Source: an uncultured Prevotellaceae bacterium (GTDB lineage Bacteria > Bacteroidota > Bacteroidia > Bacteroidales > Muribaculaceae). Taken from it: DNA of 64,000 nt. The notes beneath the pieces are model-generated. The model was not told the origin of the DNA. It was given only the letters and a program-made list of their open reading frames with translations, and did no database searches. Below, in pieces: positions 43,220-51,444 of the stretch (the first letter of the stretch is position 1; every line of letters begins with the position of its first letter). The position numbers were made by a program, and so were the translations under genes. The DNA is taken from the NCBI GenBank assembly GCA_947306175.1, contig CAMZFV010000007.1:1-64000 (forward strand). The letters are read 5' to 3'.

Positions 43220-44122
43220 TTAGAATACTTTTACATTAATGTAACGTTTGGGATGGGCCTTGATGTCGGTCAACAACGAGTCAAGGCTGGCGATGGCATG
43301 ATTGGCGTTGTCATAGAGTTCGCGGTCGTTCATGACCTTGCCAAGCGTTGAATTCTTGTCATTGAGCTGCTCGCTCAACTTCTCCAGATTGGCCAGCGTG
43401 GCATTGAGCTTGCCCATTGTCTCGTCCAGCGGCAGTTCCTTCAGCGAGGTGGACAGGTCAGTCAGGTTACCCGTCGCACCAGTCAGATTGTTGGTGATGC
43501 CATTCACATTGTTCATCACTCCAGGCACACTGCGGTTAAGATTGTTCATCAGCACCGTTAGTTGCTGAGCGCTAATCTGCAACTGACGCGTAATTGCATC
43601 AAGCCTGGTCAGCGATGCGGCAAGTGCAGGATCGGCTGTCAACCCGTTCACGTTGTTGAGAATGGAATCCACCACAGGCAACATACCATTGACCACAGGC
43701 ATCACATTATCGGTCACGTTATCCATCAGTCCTGGCACTTTGGTCGTGGGGATGAAACTACCCGTCTTCATCGCGGGACCTTCACCCAGATTGAGCACCA
43801 ACGATGTGCCACCCAGCAAACCAGACACCAAATTCACCGTCGTACCCTCGGGGATGGTCATATCCTTCTCCATCGCCATCATCACAGTGATTTTATGCTT
43901 GCTGTAGTCATAGGTAATTTCCCTCACCTGCCCTACTTGGAAGCCGCTCACTGTCACCGGTGCTGCCTCCAGCAGACCATCGGTATTCTCCACCTCGGTA
44001 TAGAAGTGATTAGCGGGGGTCAGCAAGTTAATGCCTTTCAAGTAATTAACGCCCCAGTACAGGAGCACGAGGCCCAAGAGCACTGTCAGCGCAATCTTCA
44101 CGTTTTTATTCAAAAATTTCAT
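43220..44122 (-). CDS. MCE/MlaD-family protein
   Basis: A 300-residue inner-membrane-anchored lipid-transport protein. One N-terminal transmembrane helix (IALTVLLGLVLLYWGVNYL, about 10-28), the MCE domain (about 38-115; VENTDGLLEAAPVTVSGFQVGQV with the conserved GL and G-x-x-V-G elements), then a long Asn/Leu-rich helical region (NNLNRSVPGVMNNVNGITNN). MlaD-type hexamers shuttle phospholipids between membranes; no MlaE or MlaF gene is next to it here. The -7 box TACCTTTG on the minus strand is at 44162-44155. Confidence 0.9.
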   Translation of the reverse strand: MKFLNKNVKIALTVLLGLVLLYWGVNYLKGINLLTPANHFYTEVENTDGLLEAAPVTVSGFQVGQVREITYDYSKHKITVMMAMEKDMTIPEGTTVNLVSGLLGGTSLVLNLGEGPAMKTGSFIPTTKVPGLMDNVTDNVMPVVNGMLPVVDSILNNVNGLTADPALAASLTRLDAITRQLQISAQQLTVLMNNLNRSVPGVMNNVNGITNNLTGATGNLTDLSTSLKELPLDETMGKLNATLANLEKLSEQLNDKNSTLGKVMNDRELYDNANHAIASLDSLLTDIKAHPKRYINVKVF

Positions 44123-44154
44123 ATCTTTGATCCGTTATTCTCTCATTTAAACGG

Positions 44155-44162
44155 CAAAGGTA
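44155..44162 (-). promoter_or_regulatory. -7 promoter box of the MCE gene
   Basis: TACCTTTG on the minus strand, 33 nt before the start codon; no exact -33 TTTG at the usual distance. Confidence 0.45.
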
Positions 44163-44281
44163 TAAAAAAAATTACCCACAATGCTCCATTTTACAACTTT
44201 TGTAACTACATTTGCAAAAATTTATACTTTAGGCATTAGTAATGTATAGGCTCAGAATCATACTATAGACTGAGAAATAAT

Positions 44282-44301
44282 GCAAGATTTTGTGTCTCTA
44301 C
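44282..44301. repeat. Half copy of the GAGACGCAAGATTTTGCG element
   Basis: GCAAGATTTTGTGTCTCTAC matches the right arm of the elements at 3403-3427 and 24376-24400 with a single change in the shared 20 nt. No opposing arm is present. It lies just upstream of aroE. Confidence 0.7.
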
Positions 44302-44318
44302 AAAACAAATAAGAAGTT

Positions 44319-45092
44319 ATGAAATCTCCACACCAATACGCATGCCTGTACGGACTCATCGGTTATCCGCTGGTCCATTCCTTCTCGCGCGACTTCTTTA
44401 ACCGCAAGTTTGAGGCTGAGGGCATCGACGCCTATTACCTCAATTTTGAGATTCAGGACATCGGCCAACTCATGGAGGTCATCGCCCGTTACCCCAACCT
44501 GCGCGGACTGAATGTCACCGCCCCTTATAAGCAAGTTGTCATCCCCTGGCTCGATTCCCTTGACGAGGACGCCACCGCTGTGGGTGCTGTCAACGTTATC
44601 CGCCTTCACCGTGACCCGATGACGGGCAGTCTCATCGCCTTGAGTGGCCACAATACCGATGTCACGGGTTTTGCCCGCACCGTCCCTGCCATCCTCACTC
44701 CGCAGCGTACCCGTGCGATGGTGCTGGGCACTGGAGGAGCGGCATTGGCCGTTAGTGCTGCGTTGCAGCGCCATGGTGTCGCTGTCCAGTTGGTTTCGCG
44801 TCACAAACGAGAACACATCCTCGTCTATGAAGAGATCACACGGGCAATGGTTGCCGACCACGGCATCATCGTCAATGCCACACCGCTGGGCAAGTTCCCC
44901 GATGTGGACCAATGCCCCGACTTCCCCTTCCGCTTCTTGACGCCTCACCACATCTGCTACGACTTAATCTATAATCCCGAGGAAACCCTTTTCATCAAAC
45001 GTGCTGCCCAGCAGGGAGCAGAGACCAAGAACGGCATCGAAATGCTGCTGCTACAAGCTTTTGACGCCTACGACATCTGGACAAGAGAATAG
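44319..45092 (+). CDS. aroE: Shikimate dehydrogenase
   Basis: Reduces 3-dehydroshikimate to shikimate with NADPH in aromatic amino acid synthesis. The 257-residue protein shows GLIGYPLVHSFSRDFFN (shikimate-binding S-x-S), NVTAPYKQ with the catalytic Lys, GHNTDVTGF with the catalytic Asp, and the dinucleotide loop VLGTGGAALAVSAAL. It is slightly short, as is common in Bacteroidetes. comEC follows after 58 nt on the same strand. Confidence 0.95.
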   Translation: MKSPHQYACLYGLIGYPLVHSFSRDFFNRKFEAEGIDAYYLNFEIQDIGQLMEVIARYPNLRGLNVTAPYKQVVIPWLDSLDEDATAVGAVNVIRLHRDPMTGSLIALSGHNTDVTGFARTVPAILTPQRTRAMVLGTGGAALAVSAALQRHGVAVQLVSRHKREHILVYEEITRAMVADHGIIVNATPLGKFPDVDQCPDFPFRFLTPHHICYDLIYNPEETLFIKRAAQQGAETKNGIEMLLLQAFDAYDIWTRE

Positions 45093-45150
45093 ACATTTGA
45101 TTATAGGCAGTAGGTGACGCACCATTAAGCTAAAAGCATTAGATCCTGAA

Positions 45151-47187
45151 ATGACTTCACCGCTCTCGCGTTTTCCAGTATTCCGCATCCTTGTGCCGTT
45201 TGGCGTGGGAATTCTGGTTCAGGCGGTATTGCCATACTGGTGGATGCCATTGCTGCTTATTGCCGTTGCGGTTGCCATCTATTTTTTCTTGAGCCTACAA
45301 TCCCGCACTCCTGAAGGCCGACTGAGTTGGCGTTCCCATTATATCCTACCAATTGCGATGGGTGCCCTCGCATTGGGATGGTTATCGGCAATCATTCATG
45401 ACCCACCCCGCATAGGCACCGACAAACTAGAAGATCAAATTCTCACAGGCCGTGTAGTCAATCTTGAATACACCGACTTCTCGATGCGTCTAACCGTTGA
45501 AGTGCTCGACAACGACCTTCCGCCATGCAAGGTGCTGGTTTCGACACGGGGCTGTGACTACACCATGCAGGCAGGTGACCTGGTGGCTTGGCCGGCCGAT
45601 CTCCATGAGGTGGGCAATCTGGGCAACCCCGACGAAATGGATTATGCTGCCTATTTGCTTCACAGCGATGGCATCCGTTATCAACAACACCTGCCTGTCG
45701 GCATTGTCAAGAAGATAGGACACTCTCCCACCCTGTTTACCCGCTTGGCGAACGTCAGGCGAGATTTGCAGCTCAAGGTATTCAATACGACTCTCTCTCC
45801 TGCTGCCCAACAATTTGTTGCCGCCCTGTTATTGGGAAATAACAGCTTTATCGACAAGGCGACACGTCAAGAATTCTCAGCGGCGGGTGTGGCACACGTT
45901 TTGGCACTGAGCGGCTTGCATGTAGGCTTTATCGCCCTGATTATCTGGTGGATGCTGTTCCCGCTTGATTACTTGGGCAAGAAGCGATGGCGGCTGCTCA
46001 TCACCCTTGCCGCAATAGCCCTGTTTGCTGTGTTCACGGGACTTTCTTCTAGCGTGGTTCGTGCTACAGTGATGGTTGGCTTTGTATTCGCCTCGCTTAT
46101 TTTCCATAGGCGTTCTGTTTCGCTCAATGCCCTAGGGATGGCAGCATTACTTATTCTTGTGTTCAATCCATCGGCCATCTATGGCGTGGGATTCCAACTG
46201 AGCTTCATCACCGTTGGGGCCATATTGCTATTTGCTCGTTTGCCCCAATCTCTCGAGAGCCGTTACAAATGGGTCAACCGCCTAACCTCAATGGTAATTA
46301 CATCACTGGTGGCGATGCTGTCAACTATTGCGCTGACCGCCCACTATTTTCACACGATTTCCCTGGTATCGGTGCTTTCCAACCTGCTCATTCTGCCAGT
46401 AATGCCCGTTTTCATGGTGCTTGGTGCCCTTTTCCTGCTGGTCACAGCGGCAGGGATGCAATGGCCACTCATTAACTGGGCGTTGGATGGAATCTGCCGT
46501 TATATCCATTGGGCTGCAAAAGCAGCAATTGCGATTCCCGGGTCTCATTTTGGCGGTATCTATGTGAGTGTGTTCGGGGTCATCGCTTGGTTTATAGTCA
46601 TGGTTTTCCTTGTCCTGTGGCTCTACCGCCGTTCTTTCCGCTATCTGTTGGCGGCGGGCGCTGCCCTTGCGGTACTGCTGGCCCACTCGCTGTGGGTGGA
46701 TGCCAACACATCTCGTCAGGGTCTCGTCGTCTTCAGCTCTTTCACCTCAACTCCAATCATATATTATAATGGTGATATCGCCTATGCATGGGTTCCAGAT
46801 GATGAGGATCCCGATTCAGCGGCATTTGCGCGCTTCTACTTGGGCTTTATGGCTCGACAAGGCATTCACGATCTGCATTTCATTGCCAATGGAGACAGCC
46901 TGCGGGAAAGGGATGCCATGATTCGCCCTCCGTTTGCCCACCTCATGGGAAACCGCATCCTTGCTGCGGGAAGCGGCAGATGGAAAAGCATGACGGCATC
47001 GGGGCAGCTGTCGCTCGATGCGGTCATCATCACCAAGCGATTTCACGGCACGATCGCAAAACTCAAGGAACTGTACCAATTCAAGCGACTAATCATTTCG
47101 CCAGCCCATCATGAAAGCGCCAGGCTGCAGCAAGAATGCGACAGCCTGGGCTTAGAAGTCATCAAAGGATATTATCGTTTCAAATAA
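45151..47187 (+). CDS. comEC: ComEC/Rec2-family competence membrane protein
   Basis: The channel that brings single-stranded DNA across the inner membrane during natural transformation. The 678-residue protein has an N-terminal DUF4131-like region with TM helices, and the Competence domain from about residue 210 (FVAALLLGNNSFIDKATRQE, VAHVLALSGLHVGFIAL) with about eight more helices. The C-terminal region (about 535-678) follows the metallo-beta-lactamase-like position but lacks an HxHxDH motif, so no nuclease activity is expected from it. Overlaps glmM by 8 nt, tail to tail. Confidence 0.92.
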   Translation: MTSPLSRFPVFRILVPFGVGILVQAVLPYWWMPLLLIAVAVAIYFFLSLQSRTPEGRLSWRSHYILPIAMGALALGWLSAIIHDPPRIGTDKLEDQILTGRVVNLEYTDFSMRLTVEVLDNDLPPCKVLVSTRGCDYTMQAGDLVAWPADLHEVGNLGNPDEMDYAAYLLHSDGIRYQQHLPVGIVKKIGHSPTLFTRLANVRRDLQLKVFNTTLSPAAQQFVAALLLGNNSFIDKATRQEFSAAGVAHVLALSGLHVGFIALIIWWMLFPLDYLGKKRWRLLITLAAIALFAVFTGLSSSVVRATVMVGFVFASLIFHRRSVSLNALGMAALLILVFNPSAIYGVGFQLSFITVGAILLFARLPQSLESRYKWVNRLTSMVITSLVAMLSTIALTAHYFHTISLVSVLSNLLILPVMPVFMVLGALFLLVTAAGMQWPLINWALDGICRYIHWAAKAAIAIPGSHFGGIYVSVFGVIAWFIVMVFLVLWLYRRSFRYLLAAGAALAVLLAHSLWVDANTSRQGLVVFSSFTSTPIIYYNGDIAYAWVPDDEDPDSAAFARFYLGFMARQGIHDLHFIANGDSLRERDAMIRPPFAHLMGNRILAAGSGRWKSMTASGQLSLDAVIITKRFHGTIAKLKELYQFKRLIISPAHHESARLQQECDSLGLEVIKGYYRFK

Positions 47188-48565
47188 GCGATTGGACGAT
47201 TTTCTTGACGTCACTGCCCAACCGTTGTGCTTCCGGCATGGTGTGGGCCTCGCTGTAGATGCGAATGATGGGCTCTGTGTTGCTCTTGCGCAGGTGAACC
47301 CAGCCATCTTCAAAATCAATCTTCACCCCGTCGATGGTCGTCACCTTTTCTCCCTGGTAGTGCTGCTCAACGGCACGCAGGATGGCATCAACGTCCATAC
47401 CAGGCTGCAACTGCAGCTTATCCTTAGCGATGCTGTACTGCGGATAGGTCTGTTTCAACTGGCTTACGGTTTTGCCGCTATGTGCCAGCAGCGACAGGAA
47501 AAGGGCTACCCCCACAAGGGCATCACGCCCGTAGTGGCTGGCAGGATAAATCACACCACCGTTGCCCTCACCACCTATGACGGCACCAGTGCGGCGCATC
47601 TCGGTGGTCACGTTAACTTCTCCAACCGCAGCTGCGGTATAGGAGCAGCCGTGCTTAAGGGTAACATCGCGCAGGGCACGTGACGAAGAGAGATTGCTCA
47701 CCGTCGCCCCGGGAGTGTGGTTGAGGACGTAGTCGGCAACCGCCACCAGGGTGTATTCCTCGACAAAGAACTCGCCGTTTTCCATCACAATGGCCAGGCG
47801 GTCCACATCGGGATCCACGACAAAGCCCACATCGGCTTTACCCTGGCGCATGAAGTCGCTGATGGCAGTGAGGTTTTCAGGAATAGGCTCGGGCGTGTGG
47901 CCGAAGTTACCTGTCGGGTCACAGTAGAGCTTCTCTACCCGCTTTACACCTAACGCCTCCAGCAGTTGAGGAATGGCGACGCCTCCCACACTGTTTACGG
48001 CATCGACTGCCACGGTGAAGTCGGCACGGCGGATGGCCTCGACATCCACGAGGTCGAGCGCCAATACCTGATCGATGTGGCGGCGCAGCCACGTGTAATT
48101 CTTCTGTTCACGTCCCAAGTGGTCCACATCGACATAGTCAAAGGCCTCGGCCTCGGCGATGCGCAAGACTTCCTTGCCCTCCTCATCTGTGAGGAATTCG
48201 CCACGGTGGTTGAGCAGTTTAAGGGCATTCCACTGGCGTGGGTTGTGGCTGGCGGTAATGATGATGCCACCACAGGCACCCTCACCCACTACGGCCAGTT
48301 CAGTCGTAGGTGTGGTAGCCAAACCGATGTTCACCACGTCAAAGCCCATGCCCGTAAGTGTGCCAACGACATTATTGAGGACCATGCGTCCTGACAAACG
48401 TGCGTCACGACCCACGACAATGACATTACTCTTGACAGGTGATCTATGGCGCATCAGCATGGCAAAAGCCGATGTGAACTTGACGATATCCAGCGGCGTG
48501 AGCCCATCGCCAGCCTTGCCGCCGATGGTGCCGCGTATTCCAGAAATTGATTTAATCAGTGACAT
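47180..48565 (-). CDS. glmM: Phosphoglucosamine mutase-type phosphohexomutase
   Basis: Interconverts glucosamine 6-phosphate and 1-phosphate, feeding UDP-GlcNAc for peptidoglycan and lipid A. The 461-residue protein has the alpha-D-phosphohexomutase signatures: SISGIRGTIGG at the start, the phosphoserine loop TASHNPRQWNALKLLN, the metal loop DPDVDRLAIV, GGEGNGGVIYP for sugar specificity, and RKSNTEPIIRIYSEA for phosphate binding. The assignment of glucosamine over mannose or glucose is by resemblance to Bacteroidetes GlmM. Tail-to-tail overlap with comEC. Confidence 0.92.
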   Translation of the reverse strand: MSLIKSISGIRGTIGGKAGDGLTPLDIVKFTSAFAMLMRHRSPVKSNVIVVGRDARLSGRMVLNNVVGTLTGMGFDVVNIGLATTPTTELAVVGEGACGGIIITASHNPRQWNALKLLNHRGEFLTDEEGKEVLRIAEAEAFDYVDVDHLGREQKNYTWLRRHIDQVLALDLVDVEAIRRADFTVAVDAVNSVGGVAIPQLLEALGVKRVEKLYCDPTGNFGHTPEPIPENLTAISDFMRQGKADVGFVVDPDVDRLAIVMENGEFFVEEYTLVAVADYVLNHTPGATVSNLSSSRALRDVTLKHGCSYTAAAVGEVNVTTEMRRTGAVIGGEGNGGVIYPASHYGRDALVGVALFLSLLAHSGKTVSQLKQTYPQYSIAKDKLQLQPGMDVDAILRAVEQHYQGEKVTTIDGVKIDFEDGWVHLRKSNTEPIIRIYSEAHTMPEAQRLGSDVKKIVQSLI

Positions 48566-48572
48566 AATTTAT

Positions 48573-48645
48573 TTCTTAAATAGGCTTTAGGCTTTAGGTT
48601 TTAGGAAACGGATGCTACCTAATGCCTAACACCTAAAGCCTAATA
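48573..48645. repeat. Opposed TAGGCTT / AAGCCTA heptad arrays
   Basis: TAGGCTT, TAGGCTT, TAGGTTT, TAGG lead to a GGAAACGGATGCTACC centre, then CCTAATG, CCTAACA, CCTAAAG, CCTAATA. The arms are reverse-complementary with 7-nt register, giving a long possible hairpin between glmM and the DUF4827 gene. Confidence 0.75.
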
Positions 48646-48646
48646 A

Positions 48647-49228
48647 CTAGATTTTGCTGTGGTAGTAGCGCACGTGGTAGAAGAACGGCATCACGTAGGA
48701 AATCTCGCCCGTGAAGCCATATTGAGACTTGATGACCAGGTTCACCTCGCATTCGACGCCAAGGAACAGTAGCGGGAACTGCAGGCCGTAGCCCCACTGT
48801 GAAGAGGACGGCAGCGTGTAATCACCATAGTTGAAGCAGCACGGCGTCTGGTCCATCGATGTTTCGTTGCCGCTATAAATTGTCCAAGTCCCGTTGGCAT
48901 ACCACGTCGAAAGATTGTAACGGCTGTAGCGGAAGTAGATGGGCTCGCCCTGCTTTACCTTGTCGTTGGCACGGTCACCTGCATCCAGCACCTGCATATA
49001 AACGTTACCATCCACATCCACGCGATAGAACGGCGCGTCGGGACCCACCTCAAAGACGGAGTCAGCGGGGACATTCATCACCACACGGTGGTTGGCCAAA
49101 AAGGCGTTCACAGAGTTTCGCTCATCGTTGAGGCGATCGGCATAACTCTGGTCGTTATCACAAGCCGCCAGCATCAATACCATTGCCAGCAACCCCATGA
49201 AAAGGCTCTTATTCATTATTTCCTTCAT
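48647..49228 (-). CDS. DUF4827-like lipoprotein
   Basis: A 193-residue lipoprotein; the signal peptide ends in the lipobox LMLAAC (Cys about 23), and the start may be the second methionine (MNKSLFMGLL). The mature part, YADRLNDERNSVNAFLANHR then a beta-rich region (QGEPIYFRYSRYNL, LPSSSQWGYGLQFPLLFLG), resembles DUF4827 and is reminiscent of FKBP-like folds, but no enzymatic residue can be assigned. Lies between nrnA and glmM on the same strand. Confidence 0.78.
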   Translation of the reverse strand: MKEIMNKSLFMGLLAMVLMLAACDNDQSYADRLNDERNSVNAFLANHRVVMNVPADSVFEVGPDAPFYRVDVDGNVYMQVLDAGDRANDKVKQGEPIYFRYSRYNLSTWYANGTWTIYSGNETSMDQTPCCFNYGDYTLPSSSQWGYGLQFPLLFLGVECEVNLVIKSQYGFTGEISYVMPFFYHVRYYHSKI

Positions 49229-49232
49229 ATTT

Positions 49233-49268
49233 CTTTTAGTTGTTAGTTGTCAGTCCTTAGTCCTTAGT
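49233..49268. repeat. 7-nt TAGTNNT array between nrnA and the DUF4827 gene
   Basis: TTTTAGT, TGTTAGT, TGTCAGT, CCTTAGT, CCTTAGT units; it overlaps the last codons of nrnA, so the repeat encodes the end of that protein (ATKD). Confidence 0.65.
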
Positions 49269-50288
49269 TGCAATGCCTAATTCGTCGAGTACCTGATGAA
49301 TCAGCGCTACAGCTTCCTCCATCGTGCACGTCAGTTCCCCGCCTGCCGCATTCTGGTGGCCTCCGCCGTGGAAGTAGCGGGTGCAGATGTCGCTTACCGA
49401 GAAATCACCCTGAGAACGGCATGACACCTTAATCCGGTCAACATCCTCACGCAGGAAGACGCTCCAATACACCTCGGGTATGGCCAACGGCTTGTTCACC
49501 AGCGTTTCGGTGTCACCACGGCAATACTTGAAGCGGGTGAGCTCCTCCTGGTCCAGCGTGATCAATGCGCAGCCATGTTCGGGGAAAATCTGCATCTTCT
49601 CGTTGATGGCATAGCCCTGCAGGCGCAGGCTGTTCTCGCTAAAGGTGTTCAGCGCCTTGTTGTAAAGCCCGATGCGGTCAAAACGACGGCGCATGAGCGC
49701 TGCCAACACCTCATAGAATTCCGGGTTGTCACAGCTGTAGGCGAAGCCACCTGTGTCGGTTAGCATTCCCACATACAGGCAACTTGCCGCGTGGCGGTCC
49801 ACAAGCCTCAACAGCCCCATCTGCATCAGTACTCTGAATACCAACTCGCACGTCGATGAAGCCTCAGGAACCGAGATAGCAACGTCAAAAACGCTCTCAT
49901 CGGGATCCAAGTGATGGTCGATAAGGACTAACTTAGTGGCTAGAGGCGCGATGATTTCACCCAGGCGGTCAATGCGATGCAGTGAGTTATAGTCCAGGCA
50001 GAATATCAGTTGAGCATCTGTCAATTCGCGACGGGCACGTGCCTCATGCTTGGTCAGCACCACCAGCTCACGCACCCCAGGGATAAACTCCAGCGATTTG
50101 GGCGCCATGTCAGGCGTAACGACTACGGCCTGCTTGCCCAGCCTCCTGAGCACATGACACAAGGCCAACGACGAGCCCAGTGCGTCACCGTCGGGAGACT
50201 TGTGACAGGTGATGGCAATGCGTTGCACCCCGTTAATCAGGACACGCAACCGCTCAATCGTATTTTCGTCTATTATTGCGCTGATCAT
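49257..50288 (-). CDS. nrnA: NrnA-type DHH phosphoesterase (oligoribonuclease/pAp phosphatase)
   Basis: A 343-residue DHH/DHHA1 protein expected to degrade nanoRNAs and pAp. Metal motifs are HKSPDGDALGSSLAL (about 29), FCLDYNSLHRID (about 95), and VLIDHHLDPDE (about 120), the DHH box. The DHHA1 domain ends in GGGHQNAAGG (about 308-318). A cyclic-di-AMP phosphodiesterase function is also possible in this family. A heptad array lies in the leader, and another overlaps the 3' end. Confidence 0.93.
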   Translation of the reverse strand: MISAIIDENTIERLRVLINGVQRIAITCHKSPDGDALGSSLALCHVLRRLGKQAVVVTPDMAPKSLEFIPGVRELVVLTKHEARARRELTDAQLIFCLDYNSLHRIDRLGEIIAPLATKLVLIDHHLDPDESVFDVAISVPEASSTCELVFRVLMQMGLLRLVDRHAASCLYVGMLTDTGGFAYSCDNPEFYEVLAALMRRRFDRIGLYNKALNTFSENSLRLQGYAINEKMQIFPEHGCALITLDQEELTRFKYCRGDTETLVNKPLAIPEVYWSVFLREDVDRIKVSCRSQGDFSVSDICTRYFHGGGHQNAAGGELTCTMEEAVALIHQVLDELGIATKD

Positions 50289-50289
50289 G

Positions 50290-50333
50290 CTCGTTTTAGT
50301 CCTCAGTCCTTAGTCCTTAGTTTTCAGTTTTTC
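50290..50333. repeat. 7-nt array in the nrnA leader
   Basis: TTTTAGT, CCTCAGT, CCTTAGT, CCTTAGT, TTTCAGT, TTTTCG in tandem just upstream of the nrnA start. Confidence 0.65.
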
Positions 50334-50451
50334 GTTTATTTCGTCCATTTCGTTTAATGCGTATGAAGCTGATAACCGAAAACTAAGTTGCAAAGATAGT
50401 GCTTTTTTGTCACACTACGGCAAGTATGCAAGTTTAATTAAAGTTAATCTA

Positions 50452-51372
50452 TCAAGGTAATGTCAAGCGTACAAAGACCGGGTAATGGTCAGAGGGTTGA
50501 CGACGTATGTAGTGGCTGAAATCGATCTGTTGTGGCGCGTCATTACCCTTAACCGTTGTATTAGATTCCACATTGGGCACCCAGTAGCTGTTAGTTAATA
50601 TGGCGTAGGCTTCGACCTGGGTTTCAGGCGAAACGAAAACGTGGTCGATACGGCTATCGGAGTATAGGTTGATGTCAAACGAGTTGAATGTACCATTCTC
50701 GGCAAAGCGGAGGCGTGCAGCCTCGAAGGAGTCCTTCAACAGTCCCGATTGGGTGAAAATGCTGTAAATTTCGTCTTTTTGGTCCACATTGAAGTCACCC
50801 GTAACAATCACTGGAGCGCCCTTGGCAATCTCACGGATTTTGCTCACGATCAGCTTTGCCGCCTCACGTCGGGCAACGACTCCCACGTGGTCCATGTGCA
50901 GGTTGAAATAATAGAAGGCCTCGTCGTTGGTGGCCGTCTGACGTGCAAATTTTCCCCAGGTGCAGATGCGGATGCATGCGGCATCCCATCCCAGAGCAGG
51001 CCTGTCGGGCGTCTCGTTAAGCCAGAAGTTACCATAGTCAAGCAGCCTCAATTCGTTGGTCTTGTAAAAGATGGCTGAATATTCACCGCCCGTGACACCG
51101 TCATCGCGGCCAACGCCGATGTAGTCGTAGCCATCCAACCTGTCGAGCATATCGAGTAGCTGCACATGCAAAACCTCCTGGGCACCAAAGATGGCAGGTG
51201 CCATGAAATTGACCTGGTCACACATGACCTGGCAACGCTTGTTCCACACCTCACCCTTGAGGCTGTCGCTGGCGACCTTCAATCGGATGTTATAGGTGCC
51301 CACCAGCATCTGGGCCGATAATAACTGCGATGCAACTAAAACAAGCAACGCGGTAAAATAGATTTTTTTCAT
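50452..51372 (-). CDS. Exported endonuclease/exonuclease/phosphatase-family protein
   Basis: A 306-residue exported protein (signal peptide MKKIYFTALLVLVASQLLSA). The EEP fold is indicated by GTYNIRL, FGAQEVL with the metal-binding Glu, VTGDFNVDQKD with the catalytic Asp/Asn pair, RIDHVFVS, and PSDHYPVFVRL with the catalytic Asp-His. Substrates may be sugar or lipid phosphates or nucleic acids; the fold does not decide. Downstream of tamL on the same strand, with a heptad array between. Confidence 0.9.
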   Translation of the reverse strand: MKKIYFTALLVLVASQLLSAQMLVGTYNIRLKVASDSLKGEVWNKRCQVMCDQVNFMAPAIFGAQEVLHVQLLDMLDRLDGYDYIGVGRDDGVTGGEYSAIFYKTNELRLLDYGNFWLNETPDRPALGWDAACIRICTWGKFARQTATNDEAFYYFNLHMDHVGVVARREAAKLIVSKIREIAKGAPVIVTGDFNVDQKDEIYSIFTQSGLLKDSFEAARLRFAENGTFNSFDINLYSDSRIDHVFVSPETQVEAYAILTNSYWVPNVESNTTVKGNDAPQQIDFSHYIRRQPSDHYPVFVRLTLP

Positions 51373-51408
51373 ATTCAGTTTTCAGTTTTTAGTCCTTAGT
51401 CCTTAGTT
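51371..51408. repeat. 7-nt array between tamL and the EEP gene
   Basis: TTTCAGT, TTTTAGT, CCTTAGT, CCTTAGT, TGGCG: heptads immediately in front of the EEP gene start. Confidence 0.6.
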
Positions 51409-51444
51409 GGCGGATGCCACTCTAAACTGCGGGCGCAGCTCACA

